DNA of 64,000 bases from Chloroflexota bacterium (lineage in GTDB: Bacteria > Chloroflexota > Limnocylindria > Limnocylindrales > CSP1-4), in the NCBI GenBank assembly GCA_947475545.1, contig CANJLL010000001.1, positions 554,157 through 618,156 on the forward strand, read 5' to 3'. The translations under genes and the position numbers were made by a program. The notes under the pieces are model-generated. The model had not been told where the DNA came from, searched no databases, and saw only the letters and a list, made by a program, of their open reading frames with translations. This document shows, in pieces, positions 1 to 8,488 of this stretch. The stretch's first letter is position 1. Every line of letters begins with the position of its first letter.

Positions 1-200
1 CGGCCTTCGCCGTCCAGCCGGACGATGAGGCAGCCGCCCTGGCGGTCGCCGTCCGCGCGGCCAACCGGCGCCTCTCGGACCACCAGCGGGTCTCCGGCCG
101 GGCGCCCTACCCGGATGCGGACTTCCCGCGGACGCACACGCGCAAGGTGCGGCGCTCCGCGGTCGCCGAGCGGATGGCCGGCGCGACCCTCGGGCGATAG
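1..200 (+). CDS. AMP-dependent acyl-CoA synthetase, C-terminal end (partial)
   Basis: Reading from base 3 gives 65 codons ending in TAG, cut by the left edge. The segment has the feel of the C-terminal subdomain of an AMP-forming acyl-CoA ligase: a helix rich in Ala/Arg, then PYPDADFPRTHTRKVRR, where the family has a P-R-T-x-T-x-K-V-R/K block containing the catalytic lysine. That block near the C-terminus is the only diagnostic part visible, so substrate (long-chain fatty acid is likeliest) cannot be decided. The next gene starts 22 bases later on the same strand, which suggests cotranscription. Confidence 0.55.
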   Translation, partial: AFAVQPDDEAAALAVAVRAANRRLSDHQRVSGRAPYPDADFPRTHTRKVRRSAVAERMAGATLGR

Positions 201-222
201 CGAGCCGGGAGGCGAGGACCAG

Positions 223-1293
223 ATGCCCATCATCATCACGGACGAGCATGTCCGCCAGCACCTCTCCATGCGCGAGTGCATCGACGCGATGCACGTCGCC
301 TTCCGGGACCTCGCCGAAGACAAGGCCGTGAGCCTGCCACGCCTGCGCTACAAGGTCCAGGCCGGCGTGCCGGACCGGAGCTACTTCGCCAACGTGCACG
401 TCGGCGCGGTGCCCAGCCTGGGCGTGGCCTGCGTCCGGGCCGGCAGCCACATGCTGGACAACTCGTCATTCGAGCGAGGCCGCCGCTCCAAGGTGAACCC
501 CGAGCCGTTCAACTGGACCGTCATCATCCTGTACGACATCAACACGGCCGAACCGCTGGCGTTCCTGCACGAATCCCAGCTGTCGGGGATGCGCGTCGGG
601 GCCACCTCGGGGGTGGCGGTGGCGGCCGTCGCGCGCGATGACGCCGCCGTCCTGGGCCTGCTGGGCACGGGACGCCAGGCGCGGGCCCATCTGGAGGCCA
701 TCTCCCTTGTGCGGCCCATCCGGCGCGTGCAGGTCTTCAGCCCCAATCCGGAGCACCTGGCCGACTTCGTCGAGCGAACCCGCGGGTTCGCTCGGCCGGA
801 CCTCGAGATCGTGCCGGTGGCGGACGCCCGCACCGCGATCGATGGTGCGGACATCGTCTGCTCCAACACCAACTCGCTGCGACCCGTCGTCCTCGGCGAG
901 TGGCTGGCGCCCGGCCAGATGGTGATCACCATCGGCAACACAGACGCCGCCGGCCTCAAGACCGAGGTGGACGAGGAGGTCTTCGCCCGGGCATCGGACA
1001 TCGTGGTCAACCACTGGGCGAGCGTCGTCGCGGACAACCAGGTGGAGCTGCTCGACGCGATCCAGGACGGCCGGGTGGCCCGGGAGCACGTGCACGAGCT
1101 GGGCGACATCGTGGCGGGGCGGGCGACGGTCCGGTCGCGGCCCGACAACATCGTCTACTACAAGAGCAACACGGGCCTCGCGATGCAGTTCGCCGCCGCC
1201 GGCGCCATCCTCTATCGGAAGGTCAAGGCCGCCGGGACCGCCCACGAGATCCCCCGCGAGTGGCTGGGCAGCGAGCGCTACCAGATCGGGTGA
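223..1293 (+). CDS. Ornithine cyclodeaminase / mu-crystallin family protein
   Basis: A 356-residue protein of the OCD/mu-crystallin superfamily, NAD(P)-dependent enzymes that act on amino or imino acids (ornithine cyclodeaminase, alanine dehydrogenase, ketimine reductase). The Rossmann nucleotide site LGLLGTGRQARAH lies near residue 145, and the N-terminal half has the expected family layout (ITDEHVRQHLSMRECIDAM). The length is typical. The reading frame stays open about 200 bases upstream, but that part overlaps the preceding ligase gene in another frame. ATG at 223 follows GGAGGCGAGG and begins exactly where family similarity begins. The substrate cannot be read from sequence. Confidence 0.85.
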   Translation: MPIIITDEHVRQHLSMRECIDAMHVAFRDLAEDKAVSLPRLRYKVQAGVPDRSYFANVHVGAVPSLGVACVRAGSHMLDNSSFERGRRSKVNPEPFNWTVIILYDINTAEPLAFLHESQLSGMRVGATSGVAVAAVARDDAAVLGLLGTGRQARAHLEAISLVRPIRRVQVFSPNPEHLADFVERTRGFARPDLEIVPVADARTAIDGADIVCSNTNSLRPVVLGEWLAPGQMVITIGNTDAAGLKTEVDEEVFARASDIVVNHWASVVADNQVELLDAIQDGRVAREHVHELGDIVAGRATVRSRPDNIVYYKSNTGLAMQFAAAGAILYRKVKAAGTAHEIPREWLGSERYQIG

Positions 1294-1327
1294 GGCGTGG
1301 GCAGACCGCGGGTTTCGCGATCGACCA

Positions 1328-2113
1328 TCAGGCGGTGGCGGACACGGTGATGGTCCAGGGCCGGCCCGCACGCGCCGGCGGCTCCAGGCGCACGGGCCAG
1401 CGGTCCGCTAGCACCTCGGCAAGTTCCGCTGGGCTCGCCGGATCTGCGCCCGACTCGAGCAGGTGGCGTGCCGCCTGCCCGCGGACACGCTTGACGATGA
1501 CGTTGCCAACCCGGCGGCCGTCCGGCCCGTCCGGCGCCAGCCGGATGGTCGCCGTCCGATCCCCGAGACCAGGCGGCATTCCCAGCGCCTGGTAACTGGA
1601 CGCCCGCAGGTCGAGGATGGCGCCGCTGGATCCGGCGGCCTCGGCGGCCTCGGCCAGCACGTCCGGCAGGACGGTCCGCCAGCCCGGCTCCAGCCGGTCC
1701 ACGCCGACGAGGCGCGCGCAGACGTTGAGCCGGTAGGGCGGGATGCAATCCGTGGTGCGGAGCGCGCCCCACAGCGCGGAGACCACGATGACGTCTCGGG
1801 CGGCGCGCTCCCTGGCCGCCGGCGACAGGGTCGCGGCATCGAGGCCATCATGGAGCGTTCCGGCGTACACCTCCAGGACCGGGCTGGCTGGCAGGTCGCG
1901 GAGGCGGACGTTGCGCTCCACGTCGCCCGCGATCGATGGCCCGACAAGGAGGCGTCCGAGTGCGTCGGGGCCGGTGCTGGTGGCGATCAGCGCGTCCAGC
2001 ACACGGGTCCGCATCGCCGTGAGGCCCGGGAACGATAGCGCCTCGAGCACGACCGGCCGGCCGTGAGCCGGCGGCGGGCGCTTGGTCTCGGACGACGGGA
2101 CGATGATCAGCAT
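1328..2113 (-). CDS. yaaA: YaaA family peroxide-stress / DNA-binding protein (DUF328)
   Basis: A 261-residue YaaA/DUF328 protein. The N-terminus MLIIVPSSETKRPPP and the central VVSALWGALRTTDCIPPYRL block are family hallmarks. E. coli YaaA limits free intracellular iron and protects DNA during peroxide stress, and it binds DNA. No catalytic role is established. The frame is open further upstream, but ATG at 2113 gives the canonical N-terminus. A TACAGT box lies six bases before this ATG, a leaderless-type start. It is divergent from the helicase gene and tail-to-tail with the preceding gene. Confidence 0.88.
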   Translation of the reverse strand: MLIIVPSSETKRPPPAHGRPVVLEALSFPGLTAMRTRVLDALIATSTGPDALGRLLVGPSIAGDVERNVRLRDLPASPVLEVYAGTLHDGLDAATLSPAARERAARDVIVVSALWGALRTTDCIPPYRLNVCARLVGVDRLEPGWRTVLPDVLAEAAEAAGSSGAILDLRASSYQALGMPPGLGDRTATIRLAPDGPDGRRVGNVIVKRVRGQAARHLLESGADPASPAELAEVLADRWPVRLEPPARAGRPWTITVSATA

Positions 2114-2119
2114 GCGCGG

Positions 2120-2125
2120 ACTGTA
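2120..2125 (-). promoter_or_regulatory. Putative -10 box of yaaA (leaderless type)
   Basis: TACAGT reads on the minus strand six bases before the yaaA ATG, the spacing expected if transcription starts at the A of ATG. No -35 hexamer is recognisable. It belongs to a set of similar sites in this window. Confidence 0.4.
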
Positions 2126-2281
2126 GGGCGCTCCGACGATCCCCGTAGCCCTGGGCTCGACCATCTGACGCGTTCCGGGCAGGCATGGAATGCTTGGGGG
2201 GTGCGCAACCCCAACGGCCGGTCCGGGCCAACCGCTCTTGGTCCCGGCGGCCGTCCATGGTGGCCGTCCGACCATCGCCAG

Positions 2282-4036
2282 GTGCGGGGCCAGGTTAAAG
2301 GTCGCGGACAGGCCCTCGATGCGGTCGTCCTGCCGGAGCGCCGGACGCCCGGCCGGGTGGTCGCCCACCTCGGGCCCGCCAACTCCGGCAAGACCCACGC
2401 GGGGCTTGAGGCGCTGATCCAGGCCGGCGCCGGCGCCTACGCGGCCCCGCTCCGGATGCTGGCGCGCGAGGCCTACGAGCGGCTGGCGGAGCGCCTCCCC
2501 GAGGGCCAGGTGGGCCTCATCACGGGCGAGGAGCGGATCAACGAGCACGCGTCCGTCGTGGCCTGCACCGTGGAGATGCTCTCGCCGACGCGCCGCGGGA
2601 TCGTGGTGCTCGACGAGGTCCACTGGGCGTCGGACCCTGAACGTGGCTCCGCGTGGACCCGAATCCTGTGGCATTGCGGCGCCGACGAGCTGTACGTCGC
2701 CGGGGCGTCGGACGCCGAGCCGCTCCTCTCGGCCGCGTTCGGCGACGCCCTCGAGGTCGTCTGGACGGAGCGCCTCACCGGTCCACTCACCCTCGTCGGT
2801 CCTGTGGACCTTCGCGCATTGGCGCCCGCGTCAGTCGTCGTCGCGTTCTCCCGCGCCGCCGTGATCGCCCTCGCCGCGCGGATCCACCGCGAGCGCGGCG
2901 GCCGGGTCGGCGTCCTGTACGGGGCGATGCCGGTGGCTGCCCGTCGCCACCAGATCGAGCGGTTCGTCGCGGGCGAGATCGAGGTCCTGGTCTCCACCGA
3001 TGTCCTGGGCCACGGCGTCAACCTCCCGTGCCGCGCGGTGATCTTCGCCGAGACCTCAAAGTTCGACGGCGTGGAACGGCGCGACCTGCTCCCGTGGGAG
3101 GTCGCCCAGATCGCGGGGCGCGCGGGGCGCTTCGGCCTCCACGAAGACGGCGCCGTCGGTTGGCTGCGCGGACTCTCCTGGCTGCGGCCAGATGGCCGGG
3201 TCGTGGAACGCGGGCTGGTGCCAGGCTCGTCCGTCGGTCCCAACCGCGACATCCCCGCCTACCGGCGGCTGACCCAGGCGCAGCTGGGGCCCGCGCGGGC
3301 CGACTTCGCGGAGGTCCCGCCGCACCGCTGGGCCGACGCGCTGGACTCCTGGGCCCGCGCCGCCCAGGCGGCCGTCAAGGACGCCGGCTGGCTGCGGACC
3401 GCGACCATCGCTCCCATGCGCGATCGGCTGCTCGTCGTTGGGCCGCAGCGGCTCCGGCGCCTGTCGGCCGACGATGCGTGGTCGCTGGCGGTGGCGCCGG
3501 TCGACGCGGACGGCCGCGGCGACCTGCTCTCCCGCCTGGCCGATGCGCTGCTCACCACCCATTCCCTGGCCGACCTGGTGGACCAACGAGACCTCGCTGG
3601 GGCGACGATCGGCGAGGCCGAGGCGCGGAGCGGGCAGGCCGCGGCCCTCCGCTGGTTCACGAGGCGCCACCCGGGTGCCGGTGCGATCACCAGTGCCCAG
3701 GCCGACGCGCTGGAGGCGGCCGCGGCGGCGCGTGTCATCGAGCTGGTCCCCGGCGAGATCGAGGGGGCGGCGGCGGGACGCTGCATCTCCTGCGGTGCCG
3801 AGACGGCGCCGTGGTTCTCGCGCTGCGATCCCTGCCAGGCGGCGGCGACCAGGGGCGTCCGACGGCCCGAGTCGGGTGGGGCGTCCCGTGACCAAGGTTC
3901 GCCGGCGTTGCCGGCCGCTGCCGGCCCCAACCCTGGCCCACTTGGCGCAGCGGCGGGCGAGTTCCGACCCGCTCGCAGGCCGGCCGCGCCGCCCAACCGA
4001 GCAGCCCGCCGGCGACAAGCGAAGCGCGCGCGCTGA
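2282..4036 (+). CDS. Suv3-like DExH RNA helicase with C-terminal zinc ribbon
   Basis: A superfamily 2 helicase most like the Suv3 (mitochondrial degradosome) family: Walker A GPANSGKTHAG at residues 31-41, then APLRMLAREAYERL, DEVHW near 110, STDVLGHGVNLPC near 240 and QIAGRAGRFG near 277. About residue 500 there is a CxxC-x11-CxxC zinc ribbon (CISCGAETAPWFSRCDPC), followed by a basic Pro/Ala/Arg tail that could bind RNA. Suv3 proteins unwind RNA for a partner exonuclease; that role here is inferred. The start is uncertain: GTG at 2282 is just before the conserved core, GTG at 2201 is an alternative, and the open frame reaches back into yaaA. Confidence 0.75.
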   Translation: MRGQVKGRGQALDAVVLPERRTPGRVVAHLGPANSGKTHAGLEALIQAGAGAYAAPLRMLAREAYERLAERLPEGQVGLITGEERINEHASVVACTVEMLSPTRRGIVVLDEVHWASDPERGSAWTRILWHCGADELYVAGASDAEPLLSAAFGDALEVVWTERLTGPLTLVGPVDLRALAPASVVVAFSRAAVIALAARIHRERGGRVGVLYGAMPVAARRHQIERFVAGEIEVLVSTDVLGHGVNLPCRAVIFAETSKFDGVERRDLLPWEVAQIAGRAGRFGLHEDGAVGWLRGLSWLRPDGRVVERGLVPGSSVGPNRDIPAYRRLTQAQLGPARADFAEVPPHRWADALDSWARAAQAAVKDAGWLRTATIAPMRDRLLVVGPQRLRRLSADDAWSLAVAPVDADGRGDLLSRLADALLTTHSLADLVDQRDLAGATIGEAEARSGQAAALRWFTRRHPGAGAITSAQADALEAAAAARVIELVPGEIEGAAAGRCISCGAETAPWFSRCDPCQAAATRGVRRPESGGASRDQGSPALPAAAGPNPGPLGAAAGEFRPARRPAAPPNRAARRRQAKRAR

Positions 4037-4207
4037 GGCAGCCGCACCGCTGGCCGTCCCCAGCGCGAACCACCACGCATGACACCCACCCGGCGATCCC
4101 CCGCCCCGGCTGGATGCGCCTAACGGCCGGTGTTCGGGACCTGCGGCCCTCGCCGCCAGCCGTGGGACGACCACCCTTGTGGCGATGACACGAACTTGAG
4201 GTAGTCC

Positions 4208-5509
4208 ATGCGTGCTGGGCGACCGATGGGCCGACGCGGGATGGCCCTGGCCGCGTTGCTCCTGGCGGCAGGCCTGGCCGCCTGCGGCGGATCCGTCCAC
4301 CCGGCCACGCCCCAGGCCTCGCCGTTGCCGGTCTGGTCGGCCGCGGCGGACGCCGGCCCCCAGCGGATCGTCGTCCTGAGCGACATCCACCTGGGGGTCG
4401 ATGATGCCTTCTCCCAGACGGTGCAGAACCGGGCCATGCTGGTCAACTTCCTCGACCGCCTGGCCGTCGGGCCGGTCGACGAGATCGTGCTGGCCGGCGA
4501 CATCCTCGACGAGTGGTACCTGCCTGCGACCTACCCGGCGTCCATCGACTCGATGGCGTTCTACCGGAAGGTCAGGGCCAACAACGCGGCCGTCTTCGCG
4601 GCCCTGGGGCGGATCATCGATCGCGGCATCACGCTGACCTACGTCCCCGGGAATCACGACCTCCTGCTGGACGCCGAGACGCTGGCCGACCTGCTGCCGG
4701 GGATCCGACAAGCCCGGGATGCCCCCGGCCTCGGGACGCGCCAGACCGGCACCCGGTCCGAGATCGTGATCGAGCACGGCCACCGGTACGACGCCGGCGC
4801 CTGTCCCGACCCGCTGTCCAACAAGACCATCACGGGCAGCTACCCGTCGACCCTGCCGTTCGGCTACTTCTTCACGCGGCGGCTCGCCACGGCGATCGCG
4901 GAGGGCAAGACGGACCCGAAGGTGACTGTGCCGGTGGTTGCCGGTCCGACGGACGGGACAGACGACGCGCTTGGTGCGTACGCCTGTTACAAACTGTGGG
5001 CCGAGACGATCACGACGTACCCGATCAGCGCGGGCCCCGATGCCCGCGTCTTCGCGACCCCCGACGGCTACGACCGTGCCATATCGGTCCGCGACCTCCT
5101 TCCTTTCGTCCAGGCCGATGGCCGGCTCGCCGGCCCGCTCTACGCCGATGTCCAGCGGCGCTGGACCGCGGTTCAGGCCGCCAACCGCGTGGCGGTGAAG
5201 ATCCCGTACGCCACGGCCGTGGAGACGGCCTTTGACCACACGATCCTGGATCGCGCGCCGTTCACCAAGTACCTGGACGTGGACCCTACCGTCGACCTCG
5301 TCGTCTTCGGCCACAGCCACGTGCCGCTCGTGACGCGCCTTGTGCGGTCGGGCCGGCGCACGGCCGACGCGAACAGTGGGACGTGGATCGACCAGAACAC
5401 GATGGGCCCCACGGGCACGTTCGTGGCGATCGAGTCCGGGCCGCGCTCGACGAGCATCCGGGTCCTGCAGTACCACGCCGACGGAAGCCTGGTCACCGTC
5501 GCCGAGTGA
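4208..5509 (+). CDS. Secreted/lipoprotein calcineurin-like metallophosphoesterase
   Basis: A 433-residue protein. The N-terminus has basic residues, a hydrophobic stretch and the lipobox-like LAAC at about 27-30, so it is probably exported and lipid-anchored. The metallophosphoesterase motifs follow in order: SDIHLG, AGDILDEW, PGNHD, EHGHRYD and GHSHVPL, which supply the two-metal ligands. The domain resembles UDP-2,3-diacylglucosamine hydrolase and phosphodiesterase relatives, but an exported location argues for an extracytoplasmic phosphoester substrate. The start at ATG 4208 yields a proper signal sequence. About 170 bases upstream are non-coding with no clear signal. Confidence 0.82.
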   Translation: MRAGRPMGRRGMALAALLLAAGLAACGGSVHPATPQASPLPVWSAAADAGPQRIVVLSDIHLGVDDAFSQTVQNRAMLVNFLDRLAVGPVDEIVLAGDILDEWYLPATYPASIDSMAFYRKVRANNAAVFAALGRIIDRGITLTYVPGNHDLLLDAETLADLLPGIRQARDAPGLGTRQTGTRSEIVIEHGHRYDAGACPDPLSNKTITGSYPSTLPFGYFFTRRLATAIAEGKTDPKVTVPVVAGPTDGTDDALGAYACYKLWAETITTYPISAGPDARVFATPDGYDRAISVRDLLPFVQADGRLAGPLYADVQRRWTAVQAANRVAVKIPYATAVETAFDHTILDRAPFTKYLDVDPTVDLVVFGHSHVPLVTRLVRSGRRTADANSGTWIDQNTMGPTGTFVAIESGPRSTSIRVLQYHADGSLVTVAE

Positions 5510-5511
5510 CC

Positions 5512-5540
5512 CTGAGGGGCGGCGCCGCCCGGCGCCTCAG
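5512..5540. terminator. GC-rich hairpin between convergent genes
   Basis: The 14-bp perfect palindrome GGGCGGCGCCGCCC is flanked by CTGAGG and CCTCAG, giving a strong stem between two convergent genes and covering the stop codon of the minus-strand gene. It could serve both directions as a terminator. No T-run follows, so Rho-independent activity is uncertain. Confidence 0.4.
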
Positions 5541-6508
5541 TCGAACGTGATCTGCACCTGCAACACGCCATCGGCGCGCCGCGAGGCGAGATCGTAGGCG
5601 GCCGGGGCATCCTCGATCGGGAACCGGTGGGTCGCGAACCGATCGGCCGGGACGTGCCCATCCAGGATCAGCTGGAGGGCCGCGGGGAAGTCACGCTGAA
5701 CCTCCGGCTCGTTGCGGGGCACCAGCGAGATGTTCTTGCGCCAGAAGAGGCCATAGTCCAGCGTCAGGCGCGGCTCGTCCGGGACGCCGAACGAGACGAT
5801 GGTCCCCAGCCGCCGGACCAGCCGGAACGCCAGGTCCAGCGTGGTCCCCAGTTGGCCGTGGCCAACGGCCTCCACGACGATGTCCGCCAGTCGTCCGTCC
5901 GTCGCCGACCGGACCACGTCCAGCGCATCGTCCTCGCCGGTCTGCCATGTCTCCGTCGCGCCGAGCTCCCGAGCGACCGCCAGGCGATGCGCGATTGGAT
6001 CGCCGACCACGATCCGCCTCGCCCCATGGAGCCGCGCGACGCACGTCCAGAGGAGGCCGATCGCACCGGCGCCGATGATCACGACATCACGGTCCCGCAT
6101 CGACTCCGCGTGGCGCGTCCCCCAGAGCACCGTGCCCAGCGGCTGCGCCAGGACCAGCCTGCCCGCCGGCACGCCCTCCGGGACCGGGATGGCCAGGTCC
6201 GCCTGCGTCGTGTACAGGTCGGCAAGGCCGGTTCGATTGCGCGGGAGCGCCAGCACCCGGTCCCCCGGGGCAAACCGCGTGCTCCGCGAGGCGACCACCC
6301 GGCCGATGGACTCGTGCAGGTTGCAGCCTGGCTCAAAGGGGTAGCTGGCAGCGACGTCCGTCCCCTCGTAGAACGAGAGGTCGGATCCGCAGATGCTCCC
6401 GATCTCGGAGCGAACCAGGATCCCGTCCGGACCCAGGTCGGCCGCCGTCAGGTCGGGCCGCTCCTCCATGACAATCTGGTACGGCTGCAGCAGATGGCCT
6501 GTTCGCAC
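5537..6508 (-). CDS. Zinc-type medium-chain dehydrogenase (MDR superfamily)
   Basis: A 323-residue MDR alcohol dehydrogenase-like protein. Catalytic-zinc candidates are C40 in GSICGSD and H65-E66 in CNLHESIG. The coenzyme site VVIIGAGAIGLL is at 142-153, and the C-terminal VPADRFATHRFPIEDAP is typical of sugar or threonine dehydrogenase relatives. No structural-zinc Cys4 loop is seen, unlike classical ADHs. The likely reaction is NAD(P)-dependent oxidation of an alcohol or polyol; the substrate is unknown. The start is GTG 6508 with a TAGCAT box seven bases upstream. It is convergent with the phosphoesterase gene. Confidence 0.82.
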   Translation of the reverse strand: MRTGHLLQPYQIVMEERPDLTAADLGPDGILVRSEIGSICGSDLSFYEGTDVAASYPFEPGCNLHESIGRVVASRSTRFAPGDRVLALPRNRTGLADLYTTQADLAIPVPEGVPAGRLVLAQPLGTVLWGTRHAESMRDRDVVIIGAGAIGLLWTCVARLHGARRIVVGDPIAHRLAVARELGATETWQTGEDDALDVVRSATDGRLADIVVEAVGHGQLGTTLDLAFRLVRRLGTIVSFGVPDEPRLTLDYGLFWRKNISLVPRNEPEVQRDFPAALQLILDGHVPADRFATHRFPIEDAPAAYDLASRRADGVLQVQITFD

Positions 6509-6515
6509 GGACAGG

Positions 6516-6521
6516 ATGCTA
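6516..6521 (-). promoter_or_regulatory. Putative -10 box of the MDR dehydrogenase gene
   Basis: TAGCAT on the minus strand lies seven bases before the GTG start, compatible with a leaderless transcript. No clear -35 element is seen. Confidence 0.35.
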
Positions 6522-6802
6522 GCGCAGCGCGCAGCGGGGCGCCCGTCGTGGCTCGGCCGCGATCGGGCGCTGGACCGGTGATGCGCATCCCACGGTGCGC
6601 CCTGGGATCCCGCGCACGTCGACGAAGGAGGGCGGCGGCGGCACGGCGGCGGGCTCCCCCCGGCGCCGTGTGGGACTCGACCGGCGCCACCCCGAACGCC
6701 TGGATCAGGGCCTCAACGGAGGCGTAGGATCCCCCCTGCCGGAGTCTGCGCCGCGGGCCGCGGAGGGTCGCGATCGGACGCGCAGCGGGGTACCGGTGAC
6801 GC

Positions 6803-7234
6803 CTACAGGAGGCACGGGTCAAGGGCCCGACGACCAGCCCGCTCCAGGCCACAGCCGTTCCCGGGCCGGCGTAGTAGGTCAGCGGTCGGGGCATGCTCCT
6901 CGGCGCGCTCCACCATCCTGGCCGCGAGCCGTGCCTGCTCGCGGCCCCGGCCGCACCGGGTGAGCAGCAGGACCAGGATCGGCAGCACAAGAGCCAGCGT
7001 GAACCCGAGGGCCAGGGCCACCAGGCTCGCGTCGTCCGGCATTCGGGTGATGTCAGCGGCCGCGCCAACGTAGCCGACAACCCGCTCCTCTGCGGCGGAG
7101 GCGAAGGTGAGATCACGGGCGTTGATCGTGGCGCCCAGCCTGCCGGCGAGATCTGCGGCATCAACCTGACCCACCAGGGAGGACGCCAGCGCGGCGCCGA
7201 AGATGAGGGCGGTGGCGATTCGAGTGCGGGCCAT
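6803..7234 (-). CDS. Hypothetical protein with signal peptide and one membrane segment
   Basis: A 143-residue protein I do not recognise. It starts MARTRIATALIFGAALASSLVGQVDA, an apparent signal peptide. A second hydrophobic stretch (LVALALGFTLALVLPILVLL) near residue 82 would anchor it, followed by a basic cytoplasmic-type tail. ATG 7234 is chosen because it begins the signal peptide; the frame stays open 78 bases further upstream without coding character. The surroundings are gene-poor on both sides. It could be a real short anchored protein or a decayed remnant. Confidence 0.4.
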   Translation of the reverse strand: MARTRIATALIFGAALASSLVGQVDAADLAGRLGATINARDLTFASAAEERVVGYVGAAADITRMPDDASLVALALGFTLALVLPILVLLLTRCGRGREQARLAARMVERAEEHAPTADLLRRPGNGCGLERAGRRALDPCLL

Positions 7235-7690
7235 GTGGCGTGCACTCCGGTCCGTCGTCCTGCGCCGGTCCCCTACCGAGGAAGCGGGCCGAGGACATGA
7301 ACGAAGGTTCAAGGGCCGGCATCACCGTCGCGTGACAACTCGGGCGCTGCGCGTTACCGCGCCGTAACGGGCGTCGCGGCGCCTCGACCGCACGCGGCTG
7401 GGTTGTCACCGGGCAACCGCGCCCGTGGCCGAGGCCCGCGCAGCTGGTCCCTTCCTCCGGACCACTGGCAGGAGGTTGGTTCCCGCTGGCGCCATCGATC
7501 AAGGCTAGGGCAACTGAAGCACCCTGGGGTTCGTGGAGGCTCTGAGGTGCCTTCGGGCTCCGCGTGCCAGCCGTCCGGAGTCGAACCACCTGATCGCGCG
7601 TGCGGTGCTCGCCTGCCTTGACAGGGAGAAGGTCATCCCGATGCTCGCGGTCTGCAGCAGCAGCCACCAGCGAAACAGGAGGTACTCGCC
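7235..7690. other. Gene-free stretch with nested inverted repeats
   Basis: No convincing gene is seen here. It carries CGTTAC-N6-GTAACG (7352-7369) inside a wider pair GTGACAAC (7332-7339) and GTTGTCAC (7402-7409). These are possible operator or hairpin sequences between the divergent hypothetical gene and the zinc-ribbon gene. The last 15 bases include the AGGAGGT ribosome-binding site of the next gene. Confidence 0.45.
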
Positions 7691-7978
7691 ATGGGCACCG
7701 ACACCCCCGCCACACCCGCCTGCCCGGATTGCGGCCGCCACGAGTGGCGACGCGAGCGACAGGCGGAGGGGCACCTCGTCATCACCGACATCTCGCGCCA
7801 CGTCCTCGACGAGGAGGACCCGCCCGGCGGCGAAGACGACGATTTCGACTGGTTCCGGTGCGTCCAATGCGACGACGACATCGCGGGCGACGACGAGCAG
7901 GCGGCCCTCGAACTGCTCCTCCGCGACGGCTCCTTCGGCACCCGTCCCGAGCAGCTCTGGCCCTGGAGCCAGAGGTAG
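7691..7978 (+). CDS. Small zinc-ribbon protein
   Basis: A 95-residue acidic protein of unknown function. CPDCGRHEW at residues 11-19 and CVQCDDD near 57-63 make a CxxC...CxxC zinc ribbon, with a strongly acidic middle (DEEDPPGGEDDDFDWF). A very good Shine-Dalgarno sequence, AGGAGGT, stands seven bases before ATG, which fixes the start and supports expression. It ends two bases before the 3' end of the oppositely oriented tRNA-Arg gene. Acidic zinc-ribbon proteins of this size are often protein-protein adaptors, but nothing in the sequence specifies a role. Confidence 0.65.
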   Translation: MGTDTPATPACPDCGRHEWRRERQAEGHLVITDISRHVLDEEDPPGGEDDDFDWFRCVQCDDDIAGDDEQAALELLLRDGSFGTRPEQLWPWSQR

Positions 7979-7979
7979 G

Positions 7980-8055
7980 TGGCGCCCCCGGACGGATTCG
8001 AACCGCCGACGCATGCCTTAGGACGGCATCGCTCTATCCACTGAGCTACGGGGGC
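7980..8055 (-). tRNA. tRNA-Arg (anticodon CCT)
   Basis: The reverse strand folds as a complete cloverleaf. The acceptor is GCCCCCG/CGGGGGC, the D-arm GCTC...GAGC, the anticodon stem ATGCC/GGCAT with loop GTCCTAA (anticodon CCT, reading AGG), and the T-arm GGCGG-TTCGAAT-CCGTC. Discriminator G and an encoded CCA follow. TACGAT lies ten bases upstream as a possible -10 box. Confidence 0.96.
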
Positions 8056-8065
8056 GCAGGCCCCC

Positions 8066-8071
8066 ATCGTA
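8066..8071 (-). promoter_or_regulatory. Putative -10 box for tRNA-Arg
   Basis: TACGAT on the minus strand ends ten bases before the mature 5' end of the tRNA. No strong -35 hexamer is seen. Confidence 0.35.
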
Positions 8072-8134
8072 CCGCCCGACGGGCCCGGAGGCGGGCGAGC
8101 CGGGCCGCCCGGTGATGCGCCGACGGTGCTCAGG

Positions 8135-8162
8135 TTGGCCTACGGCCTCGCCGACGTAGAAT
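8135..8162 (+). promoter_or_regulatory. Putative sigma-70-type promoter of the thiol-redox operon
   Basis: TTGGCC (8135-8140), a 16-base spacer and TAGAAT (8157-8162) lie eleven bases before the ATG of the glutaredoxin-like gene. This is the best promoter-like pair seen in the window, and it implies a leader of only a few bases. Confidence 0.45.
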
Positions 8163-8173
8163 TCGTCCGACCC

Positions 8174-8488
8174 ATGAACGACGTCCCCCGCCTGATCATC
8201 TACACCAAGCCCGGCTGCGGCCTGTGCCGCGAGGCGCTGGAGGCCCTGGAGCTCATCATCGAGGGCCGGCGCGCACTGGCCCTTCCGGTCCCCCAGGTCG
8301 AGGAGCGCGACATCACCAGCGACCCCGCCTGGGAGCGCGCCTGGTTCGACAAGATCCCGGTCGTCGACTTTGGTGACCGCCACCTGGAGCTGGTCACCAG
8401 GCCCGCCAAGCTCCGACGGCTGCTGGGCGACGTCCTGGACACGGATGGCGGCATCCCGCCGGTCGAAGCGTCCCCGCTGGGAGGCTGA
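8174..8488 (+). CDS. Glutaredoxin-like protein (DUF836 type)
   Basis: A 104-residue thioredoxin-fold protein with the redox pair C15-G-L-C18 in YTKPGCGLC and the cis-Pro region KIPVVDFGDRHLEL. This matches the short glutaredoxin-like DUF836 group. A thiol-disulfide exchange role is likely, passing electrons to the CcdA-like transporter encoded directly downstream. The open frame extends 16 codons further upstream, but ATG 8174 follows a good promoter and starts the family domain. The stop is followed within two bases by a possible CTG start of ccdA, so the two genes are cotranscribed. Confidence 0.8.
   Translation: MNDVPRLIIYTKPGCGLCREALEALELIIEGRRALALPVPQVEERDITSDPAWERAWFDKIPVVDFGDRHLELVTRPAKLRRLLGDVLDTDGGIPPVEASPLGG

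Noticed and set aside
3056..5476. An 806-codon open frame on the minus strand
   Set aside because: It is antisense to the helicase and phosphoesterase genes, has Arg/Gly/Asp-biased composition typical of high-GC shadow frames, and has no recognisable domain.
7161..7715. A 184-codon minus-strand ORF across the gene-poor stretch
   Set aside because: It has no domain or signal, overlaps the start of two better genes and lacks a ribosome-binding site.
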